A DNA stretch of 5,763 nucleotides from Auritidibacter sp. Marseille-P8566 (GTDB lineage Bacteria; Bacteroidota; Bacteroidia; Flavobacteriales; Flavobacteriaceae): positions 1 to 5,763 of the forward strand of contig CALPQA020000143.1 of the NCBI GenBank assembly GCA_943325595.2, read 5' to 3'. The first letter of the stretch is position 1, and each line of letters starts with the position of its first letter. The notes beneath the pieces were generated by a model. That model was not told the origin of the DNA and searched no databases. It saw nothing but the letters and a program-made list of their open reading frames with translations. This document shows positions 1 through 5,087 of the stretch, in pieces. Position numbers and translations under genes: made by a program.

Positions 1-677
1 AATTGGTTCATAAAGTTGATAAGGAAGTTTCTCATGTAATTTTTAATATCATCAAAGCGGGCAAAACTCCTGTCGTTATTGGCGGAGGTCACAATAATTC
101 CTATGGAAATATTAAAGGAGCTGCACTTGCAAAAGGAAAACCTATTAATGCAATAAATTTTGATGCACATTCTGACTTTAGAATTCTTGAAGGTCGTCAT
201 AGTGGAAATGGTTTTTCGTATGCGTATGAAGAAGGTTTTTTACATAAATATTTCATCTTTGGATTGCACGAAAATTATACCTCAAAAAGTGTTTTAGATT
301 CTTTAAAAAAGATTGAAGATCGAGTGAAATTCAATACTTATGATGAAATTCAAATTAGAAAGCAAAAAAAGTTTGATCCTGAAATGAATTCGGCACTAGA
401 ATTTATAAAAGATGATTTTTTTGGAATTGAAATTGATCTAGATGCCATTCCGAATATTGCCAGTAGCGCTATGACTCCAAGCGGATTCTCTGTTGAAAAA
501 TTACGCCAATTTATTTACCATTTTGGAAGTAATCAAAATGCCTCATATCTTCATATTTGTGAAGGCGCACCCGATTTAGGAGACGAGAAAAACAGTCATT
601 TAATTGGAAAACTTATTGGTTATTTAGTTACCGATTTTATGAAAGCCAACTTTGTGAACCCAACAAGTAATCCATAA
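1..677 (+). CDS. hutG: Formimidoylglutamase-type ureohydrolase (arginase family), 5' end outside the window
   Basis: Arginase-family metal hydrolase, most likely the enzyme that hydrolyses N-formimidoyl-glutamate to glutamate and formamide at the end of histidine degradation in the cytoplasm. Counting from the TTG at base 3, all six expected Mn-binding residues are visible: His30 in GGGH, Asp54, His56 and Asp58 in NFDAHSD, and Asp145 and Asp147 in EIDLDAIP. Glu187 in HICEGAP sits where the family has its substrate-contacting glutamate. The block EGRHSGNGFSYA is, from memory, typical of the Bacteroidota formimidoylglutamase branch. The frame is open to the left edge and family members run to roughly 320-390 residues, so the first 100 or more residues are missing and the TTG at base 3 is not a real start. 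The stop is TAA at 675-677. The family call is firm. The substrate is inferred, and agmatinase or another ureohydrolase remains possible without the N-terminus and the upstream neighbours (hutI or hutH would support the call). Confidence 0.8.
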   Translation, partial: LVHKVDKEVSHVIFNIIKAGKTPVVIGGGHNNSYGNIKGAALAKGKPINAINFDAHSDFRILEGRHSGNGFSYAYEEGFLHKYFIFGLHENYTSKSVLDSLKKIEDRVKFNTYDEIQIRKQKKFDPEMNSALEFIKDDFFGIEIDLDAIPNIASSAMTPSGFSVEKLRQFIYHFGSNQNASYLHICEGAPDLGDEKNSHLIGKLIGYLVTDFMKANFVNPTSNP

Positions 678-691
678 ATCGAAACGTTTTC

Positions 692-710
692 ATTTGCTTA
701 AAGCGCAAAT
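692..710. repeat. Small inverted repeat between hutG and the helicase promoter
   Basis: ATTTGC at 692-697 is an exact inverted match to GCAAAT at 705-710, with a 7-base spacer. It lies 15 bases after the hutG stop and 5 bases before the -33-like TTG of the helicase promoter. As RNA it would be a 6-bp hairpin, but no T-run follows it, so it is not a standard intrinsic terminator. It may be a weak end signal for hutG, a protein-binding site next to the promoter, or chance in AT-rich DNA. Confidence 0.3.
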
Positions 711-714
711 TAAA

Positions 715-743
715 TTGATATAAATTATTTAAACCTATCTTTG
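715..743 (+). promoter_or_regulatory. Bacteroidota-type promoter for the RhlE helicase gene
   Basis: TATCTTTG at 736-743 is an exact match to the Bacteroidota primary-sigma -7 element TAnnTTTG. TTG at 715-717 lies 18 bases upstream, in the range expected for the -33 element. Transcription would start a few bases after 743, giving an untranslated leader of about 38-40 bases before the ATG at 788. This promoter means the helicase does not depend on read-through from hutG. Confidence 0.75.
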
Positions 744-747
744 CATG

Positions 748-773
748 GAATTTTAGTACCTAATACTAAATTC
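748..773 (+). promoter_or_regulatory. Predicted hairpin at the 5' end of the helicase mRNA
   Basis: TTTAGTA at 752-758 pairs with TACTAAA at 764-770 around the loop CCTAA. GAA at 748-750 pairs further with TTC at 771-773, leaving T751 bulged: about 10 bp in total. It begins almost exactly at the start site expected from the -7 element and ends 14 bases before the ATG, so it would cap the mRNA. It could stabilise the transcript or be a target for regulation, including by the helicase itself; the sequence shows only the fold. Most pairs are A-U, so the structure is weak at warm temperature. Confidence 0.4.
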
Positions 774-787
774 TAAAAATCAAAAAT

Positions 788-2041
788 ATGTTATTCGAAG
801 ATTTATCACTTTCCAAAAGTATACAAAAAGCCGTATTTGAATTAGGCTATACAGAAGCAACTCCAATTCAAGAACAAGCAATTCCAATCGTATTGGCAGG
901 CCAAGATTTAATCGGTTGTGCACAAACAGGAACAGGAAAAACAGGCGCATTTGCAATTCCAATAATACACCAATTGCACAGAATAGTAGGTTCTTCAAAA
1001 AAAGCCAAACAAATTCGTGCCTTAGTTGTTACCCCTACGAGAGAATTAGCAGTTCAAATTGGGCAAAGTTTTGAGGCTTACGGAAAATATACCAATCTTA
1101 CGCAATTGACCATTTTTGGTGGAGTTTCGCAAAATCCACAAGTTGACACTTTGAGAAATGGTGTCGATATTTTAGTAGCAACTCCAGGTCGTTTATTGGA
1201 TTTACACAAACAAGGATTCATTGATTTAGACCATTTACATACTTTAGTTCTTGATGAAGCAGACCAAATGCTTGACATGGGATTTGTAAATGATGTTAAG
1301 AAAATAGTGAAATTGACTCCAAAAAACAGACAAACTTTATTCTTTTCGGCTACCATGCCAATAGCGATTCGGGAATTAGCAGAAATGTTTCTTCAAGATC
1401 CTGCAACAGTTTCGGTTTCACCCGTTTCTTCTACAGCAGAAAATGTTGAGCAACGTGTTTATTTTGTTGATAAAACCGAAAAAAGGAATTTATTATACCA
1501 TTTGATAAAAAATGAAAATCTTTCGGATGTTTTGGTATTTTCAAGAACAAAACACGGAGCCGATAATGTTGTAAAAGCATTGCGAAAACAAAATATTGCT
1601 GCTGAAGCGATTCATGGCGATAAATCTCAAAATGCAAGACAACGCGTTCTTGATGCCTTTAAAAATAAAGAAGTTGGTGTTCTTGTAGCCACAGATATTG
1701 CTGCTCGTGGAATTGATATCGATCAATTGCCGTTTGTAATTAATTTTGATTTGCCTAACATTCCCGAAACCTATGTGCACCGAATTGGTAGAACAGGACG
1801 TGCGGGAAATGGTGGAATTGCAATTTCTTTTTGTAGTAAAGACGAACATACCTATTGGAAAGACATCCAAAAATTGATAAAAGTAGATGTAAAAACAGTA
1901 TCTGACCATCCTTATCCTTGGCACAGTGGAAGTCCTGAAACGGCTCCTGCGTCGGCACAAAAAAACTCAAATAGAAGTGGCGAAGCCAATAAATCTAGAA
2001 AATCTTCTGGTTCAAAACAAAACAAAAAGCGTTGGTACTAA
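788..2041 (+). CDS. rhlE: DEAD-box ATP-dependent RNA helicase, RhlE family
   Basis: Complete 417-residue cytoplasmic RNA helicase that uses ATP to open short RNA duplexes or remodel RNA-protein complexes; RhlE proteins are linked to ribosome assembly and RNA turnover. All core motifs are present in order: upstream Phe3 and Q motif around Gln28, motif I AQTGTGKT (45-52), Ia PTRELA (83-88), GG (111-112), Ib TPGR (132-135), II DEAD (156-159), III SAT (187-189), IV VFSRTK (250-255), V ATDIAARGID (301-310) and VI HRIGRTGR (331-338). The stretches RTKHGAD and IHGDKSQNAR point to RhlE rather than DeaD, SrmB or RhlB. Residues from about 375 form a short, low-complexity tail rich in Ser, Asn, Lys and Arg ending in KKRWY, probably a non-specific RNA-binding extension. 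The ATG at 788 is preceded by an A-rich stretch without a Shine-Dalgarno, usual in this phylum, and puts Phe3 at the expected distance from the Q motif. It has its own promoter and terminator. Family assignment is secure; the exact cellular substrate is unknown. Confidence 0.95.
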   Translation: MLFEDLSLSKSIQKAVFELGYTEATPIQEQAIPIVLAGQDLIGCAQTGTGKTGAFAIPIIHQLHRIVGSSKKAKQIRALVVTPTRELAVQIGQSFEAYGKYTNLTQLTIFGGVSQNPQVDTLRNGVDILVATPGRLLDLHKQGFIDLDHLHTLVLDEADQMLDMGFVNDVKKIVKLTPKNRQTLFFSATMPIAIRELAEMFLQDPATVSVSPVSSTAENVEQRVYFVDKTEKRNLLYHLIKNENLSDVLVFSRTKHGADNVVKALRKQNIAAEAIHGDKSQNARQRVLDAFKNKEVGVLVATDIAARGIDIDQLPFVINFDLPNIPETYVHRIGRTGRAGNGGIAISFCSKDEHTYWKDIQKLIKVDVKTVSDHPYPWHSGSPETAPASAQKNSNRSGEANKSRKSSGSKQNKKRWY

Positions 2042-2049
2042 TAGGCTTA

Positions 2050-2093
2050 CAAAAGAGTTGATACTAATTTGTAAGAATTAACTTTTGTTTTTT
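2050..2093 (+). terminator. Intrinsic terminator of the helicase gene
   Basis: CAAAA at 2050-2054 pairs with TTTTG at 2083-2087, and GTTGAT at 2057-2062 with ATTAAC at 2077-2082 (one G-U pair), leaving GA at 2055-2056 bulged. TTTTTT at 2088-2093 follows directly. The stem starts 9 bases after the stop codon. A competing 8-bp stem, CTTACAAA at 2046-2053 with TTTGTAAG at 2068-2075, uses some of the same bases but is not followed by a T-run. The stem is AU-rich, so the strength of termination is uncertain. Confidence 0.55.
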
Positions 2094-2151
2094 GCACTTA
2101 TATTACTTTAATCTATAACTACCTAACTTTCAACGTTTTGACTGTTAATTA

Positions 2152-2184
2152 GTGCTTTATAAAAAGATAATTTCTATACTTTTG
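2152..2184 (+). promoter_or_regulatory. Bacteroidota-type promoter for the Hsp20 gene
   Basis: TACTTTTG at 2177-2184 matches TAnnTTTG exactly. The -33 region is poor: only GTG at 2152-2154 lies at an acceptable distance (22 bases), and the better TTTTG at 2136-2140 is 36 bases upstream, too far. Transcription would start near 2190, leaving a leader of about 29 bases that is A/T-rich and has no evident hairpin. A weak -33 element would suit a gene needing an activator or an alternative sigma factor under stress, but this is inference. Confidence 0.6.
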
Positions 2185-2218
2185 ATATTATTATTATAAA
2201 TCATTTAATTTTCAAAAC

Positions 2219-2686
2219 ATGGAAACATTAGTTAAAAGAGACGGATTATTTCCGTCAGTAGTAAGTAAGGCGGCAAACACACTTTTTGATGATTTTTTTT
2301 CAAAAGACATTTTTGATTGGACCGATAGAAATTATTCCGCTTTGGGTAGTAATTTACCTTCCGTGAATTTAAAAGAAACGGATACAAAACTGGAAATTGA
2401 ATTGGCCGCACCAGGAATGAAAAAGGAAGATTTCAAAGTAGAAATTGACAACAATCTACTGGCCATTTCATCTGAAAAACGCGAAGAAAAAGAAGAAAAA
2501 AACAAAAAAGAGGATTACGTTCGTAAAGAATTTAATTACCAATCTTTTTACAGATCATTTAGCCTTCCAGATTACGTTGACGAAAGTAAAATTGATGCCA
2601 GCTACAAAGATGGAATTCTACATGTTACTGTTTCTAAAAAAGAAGGTGCAAAGAAAAAAGCATTAAAAACTATTCCAATCAAATAG
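2219..2686 (+). CDS. Small heat-shock protein, Hsp20/alpha-crystallin family
   Basis: Complete 155-residue ATP-independent holdase chaperone; such proteins form oligomers in the cytoplasm and bind unfolding proteins until ATP-driven chaperones refold them. Residues 1-45 are the variable N-terminal arm with Phe-rich patches (FDDFF, 23-27). The alpha-crystallin domain spans about 46-142, opening with PSVNLKETD (47-55), passing through ELAAPGMKKEDF (61-72), and closing with the conserved DGILHV (131-136). A Lys/Glu-rich loop at 86-99 lies in the region before the dimerisation strand. The C-terminal IPI (152-154) is the I-x-I motif that docks onto neighbouring subunits. Length is normal for the family. 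The ATG at 2219 has no Shine-Dalgarno but fits the promoter and leader. The gene stands alone: terminators close both the upstream helicase gene and this one. A slippery A-AAA-AAC lies in frame at 2497-2503 in the charged loop. Family call is firm. Confidence 0.95.
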   Translation: METLVKRDGLFPSVVSKAANTLFDDFFSKDIFDWTDRNYSALGSNLPSVNLKETDTKLEIELAAPGMKKEDFKVEIDNNLLAISSEKREEKEEKNKKEDYVRKEFNYQSFYRSFSLPDYVDESKIDASYKDGILHVTVSKKEGAKKKALKTIPIK

Positions 2687-2719
2687 TTACAACCTATCTA
2701 TTTCATTAAAAATAAATAA

Positions 2720-2750
2720 TCTGTTTTGTTTTGTGCTATTTCAAAACAGA
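2720..2750 (-). terminator. Second hairpin behind the kinase gene, possible backup terminator
   Basis: TCTGTTTTG at 2720-2728 is an exact inverted match to CAAAACAGA at 2742-2750, a 9-bp stem with a 13-base loop. On the minus strand it is followed by a T-rich run (complement of 2708-2719), the polarity expected for transcripts leaving the kinase gene. On the plus strand A residues follow, so it is unlikely to end Hsp20 transcripts. It would act behind the stronger hairpin at 2752-2783. Confidence 0.4.
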
Positions 2751-2751
2751 G

Positions 2752-2783
2752 AAAAAACGCTGGTTTTTCAATCAGCGTTTTTT
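2752..2783. terminator. Bidirectional intrinsic terminator between convergent Hsp20 and kinase genes
   Basis: AAAAAACGCTG at 2752-2762 is an exact inverted match to CAGCGTTTTTT at 2773-2783. In plus-strand RNA the stem can extend by a G-U and two A-U pairs to a TTTC tetraloop at 2766-2769. The GC-rich core CGCTG/CAGCG has an A-run on one side and a T-run on the other, so it works for both strands. The kinase stop codon (TGA, complement of 2768-2770) and its last two sense codons lie inside this hairpin. Confidence 0.85.
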
Positions 2784-4966
2784 ATATTATTAATTAAATT
2801 TTTAATTACTCCAAGTAATTCATCCGTTTGAAATGGCTTAATTACAATAGCATTTATTCCAGAATTCAATGCTCTTTTTTCAACTTCGTGTTTAGAAAAT
2901 GCTGTTAAAGCAATGATTGGAATTGTAATTCCGATATTTCTAATGTTCACGGTAGTTTCAAAACCATCCATGCCCGGCATGTTTATATCCATCAAAATAA
3001 CATCAAAAGTTGTCGCTTTTAATATCTCTAAAGCATCGAATCCAGTCCCTACAACTTGACATTCAAAGTTGTTTTTTTCTAAAATCTTTTTGGTAATAAG
3101 TTGATTAATTTTATTGTCTTCAACTATTAATATTTTTAGAAACCTATTTTCTAATAAATTATCTGCGTTTATAAAATCAGTATCATCTGTGGTAACTGTT
3201 TCAAATTCGATGGTGAAATTAATTGTAGTTCCTTTTCCAACTTCGCTTTGAAGATGAATTTCACTATCAAATAATTCGATTAACTTCTTAACTATTGATA
3301 ATCCTAGACCTGAACCTTGATGCTTTTCATCGTTTCGATTGAGTTGCACAAAAGTTTCAAAAATATTCTTTTGTTCTTCAGGTAAAATTCCTATTCCTGT
3401 ATCTTTAACTTCAAATCCTATAATTACTGAATTCTCTGTTTTTTCAACCAATTTGAGGGTTAAATAAACTTTTCCGTTGGAAGTGAATTTTAGGGAATTA
3501 CTCAATAAATTAATTAGTATTTGAGAAAGTCTAACCTTATCTGCAAGAATGAATTTCGGAATTTCACTATCAATGTTAAAAATTAATTCATTGTTTTTTC
3601 TATCAAAAATAAATCTCAATGTGCTTAAAATAGAATCAATTTCATCAATAATATTGAACTTTAGTTGTTCTAAAATAATATTTTTATTTTCTATTTTATT
3701 AATCTGAAGAATATCATTTACAAGGGATAATAAATAATTAGCTGAAAATTTGAGAGATTCAATGTATGTGCTATTCGTTAATTCAGGATGTTCATCAACT
3801 AAAATACCCGTAATCCCAACTACTCCATAAAGTGGTGTTCTCAGTTCGTGACTAACTGTTGATATAAATTGTGTTTTTAGATTGGAAACTTCAGTTAATT
3901 TCTTATTTACTTTATTAAGTTTTCTGTAAGCAATTATTAACTTTTCATTAGACTTCTTTTTAAATTTGTAATTAGAATAGAACTCTAAAAATAGTAAAAA
4001 CAATATTAAAAGAATAATAATAAATAAAACTCCAATTTGTCTTACTTGTTTTAATTTATTGCTTTGAATTAACTTTTCTAATTCATTCTGTCCAATTTGT
4101 CTTTTATATTCATCAAGAACAGAAGTCATTCCAGTTTTTATGTCATCAATAGCATGCTTTTCCTCCTGAAGTTTTAGATTCAATTCGGTATATTTCTCTA
4201 AATAAAAATAAGCTTTTTTATCATCTCCTTTTTTCAAATACATTCTTGATATATCGTCGTAAACTTCTATAGCATTGCCTTCTAAAAATTCCTGTTCATT
4301 TTTACCACAAAGTAATAGTGCTTTCTTATAAGCATTTTCGGCTTCCACAAATTTATTTTTATCTGTAAAATAAGCACCCAATAAAGAATTGTAGGTAATT
4401 TGAGCTTCTAATTCATCTGAATTATTTACAGCGATTTTGGCGGCTTTCAAATAGGGCAAACCATTGTTATAATCATCTATTGCAAAATAGGCAGTTGCAA
4501 TATTTAAATTAGCATACATAATTTCATAATCATCCTGCAATAACTTGGCAAATGACAATCCCTTTTTATAATGATAAATTCCTTTTTTGAAATTGATTTT
4601 ATGAAAACAATACGTTCTGGCAATATTGGTATGTAAGGAATATTTAATAAAATCACTTTTAGTTTGATAGGCATATTCTAAGCCTTTTGTGAAGAAGAAG
4701 ATTGCTTTTTGGTAATCGTTAAATTCCTCAAGATTCAATCCTATTATATTATAGGATCTTGCAATTTGTTCACTGTTATTGATTTTATAAGCTTTGTCTA
4801 AAGCCTTTCTTGCCAAAGCCAATGATTTATCACACTCCAAATTTCTTAAATGTCCACCCGATTTAGAAATAATGTCGTTAATCTCTTTAACAACACTATC
4901 CGATGATTGACTAAAACAGAATATTGAGAATAGTAAAAAAAAAATGAGGGAGTTTTTTTTTAACAT
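2768..4966 (-). CDS. Membrane hybrid sensor histidine kinase with periplasmic TPR domain and receiver
   Basis: Complete 732-residue hybrid two-component kinase of the inner membrane. Residues 1-19 form a signal peptide, probably cut before Gln20. Residues about 47-269 are helical repeats of TPR type, about five units (roughly 66-101, 105-144, 146-182, 186-223, 227-269), expected in the periplasm as the sensing part. One membrane helix lies at about 311-330, followed by a Lys-rich coiled coil (335-365). HisKA has the phosphoacceptor His373 in VSHELRTP. The ATPase domain has the N box NLLSNSLKF (486-494), G1 DTGIG (522-526) and G2 GSGLGL (550-555). The receiver (610-727) has Glu616/Asp617, phosphoacceptor Asp660 in MDINMPGMDG, Thr688 and Lys710. 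All catalytic residues are intact. There is no DNA-binding, HPt or other output domain after the receiver, so a separate partner is needed, and none is adjacent. The ATG at 4966 is chosen because a signal peptide starts there. Homopolymers of 9 and 10 bases lie within the first 11 codons. Signal and target are unknown. Confidence 0.92.
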   Translation of the reverse strand: MLKKNSLIFFLLFSIFCFSQSSDSVVKEINDIISKSGGHLRNLECDKSLALARKALDKAYKINNSEQIARSYNIIGLNLEEFNDYQKAIFFFTKGLEYAYQTKSDFIKYSLHTNIARTYCFHKINFKKGIYHYKKGLSFAKLLQDDYEIMYANLNIATAYFAIDDYNNGLPYLKAAKIAVNNSDELEAQITYNSLLGAYFTDKNKFVEAENAYKKALLLCGKNEQEFLEGNAIEVYDDISRMYLKKGDDKKAYFYLEKYTELNLKLQEEKHAIDDIKTGMTSVLDEYKRQIGQNELEKLIQSNKLKQVRQIGVLFIIILLILFLLFLEFYSNYKFKKKSNEKLIIAYRKLNKVNKKLTEVSNLKTQFISTVSHELRTPLYGVVGITGILVDEHPELTNSTYIESLKFSANYLLSLVNDILQINKIENKNIILEQLKFNIIDEIDSILSTLRFIFDRKNNELIFNIDSEIPKFILADKVRLSQILINLLSNSLKFTSNGKVYLTLKLVEKTENSVIIGFEVKDTGIGILPEEQKNIFETFVQLNRNDEKHQGSGLGLSIVKKLIELFDSEIHLQSEVGKGTTINFTIEFETVTTDDTDFINADNLLENRFLKILIVEDNKINQLITKKILEKNNFECQVVGTGFDALEILKATTFDVILMDINMPGMDGFETTVNIRNIGITIPIIALTAFSKHEVEKRALNSGINAIVIKPFQTDELLGVIKNLINNIKNAD

Positions 4967-4977
4967 TTTTAAAATAA

Positions 4978-4991
4978 TAAGATTTATCTTA
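4978..4991. promoter_or_regulatory. Palindrome upstream of the kinase start, near a weak -7-like element
   Basis: TAAGAT at 4978-4983 and ATCTTA at 4986-4991 are exact inverted arms around TT, 12 bases upstream of the kinase ATG. Directly upstream on the minus strand, TACATTCG (complement of 4992-4999) differs from TAnnTTTG by one base. The nearest TTG (complement of 5011-5013) is only 11 bases further, too close for a good -33 element. If that promoter is used, the palindrome would straddle the transcription start, where a repressor or the cognate regulator could bind. Both calls are tentative in such AT-rich DNA. Confidence 0.3.
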
Positions 4992-5051
4992 CGAATGTAT
5001 AAAACCTTTTCAATTAATTAAAAATCTTTTAATATTATTTTTAATGTATAA

Positions 5052-5082
5052 AAAAAAGAGAAACTTTTAGTTTCTCTTTTTT
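5052..5082 (-). terminator. Intrinsic terminator of ettA
   Basis: A perfect 14-bp inverted repeat: bases 5052-5065 (A6 then GAGAAACT) pair with 5069-5082 (AGTTTCTC then T6) around a 3-base loop. On the minus strand it begins 5 bases after the ettA stop codon and ends in a T-run, so it separates ettA from the downstream kinase gene. The symmetry lets it work on the plus strand too, although no plus-strand gene reaches it. Confidence 0.85.
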
Positions 5083-5087
5083 ATTCT

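Noticed and set aside
1541..1960. 139-residue open frame on the minus strand inside the helicase gene
   Set aside because: It runs antisense to the conserved motif V-VI region of a clear helicase, has an implausible composition rich in Cys, Phe, Ser and Arg, and shows no start signal. The same holds for the other antisense frames at 780-998, 1078-1356, 1431-1637 and 1755-1970.
2095..2160. CIRCE or other known heat-shock operator upstream of Hsp20
   Set aside because: TTAGTGCTT at 2149-2157 loosely resembles half of the CIRCE element TTAGCACTC, but no matching inverted half follows at 9 bases.
2185..2218. RNA thermometer (fourU or ROSE type) in the Hsp20 leader
   Set aside because: The leader is about 30 A/T bases with no Shine-Dalgarno to mask and no stable hairpin over the ATG.
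2445..2666. 73-residue open frame overlapping Hsp20 in another frame
   Set aside because: It is a Lys-rich shadow produced by A-rich Lys/Glu codons of the Hsp20 gene. It is in the +1 frame, so the -1 slippery site would not feed into it.
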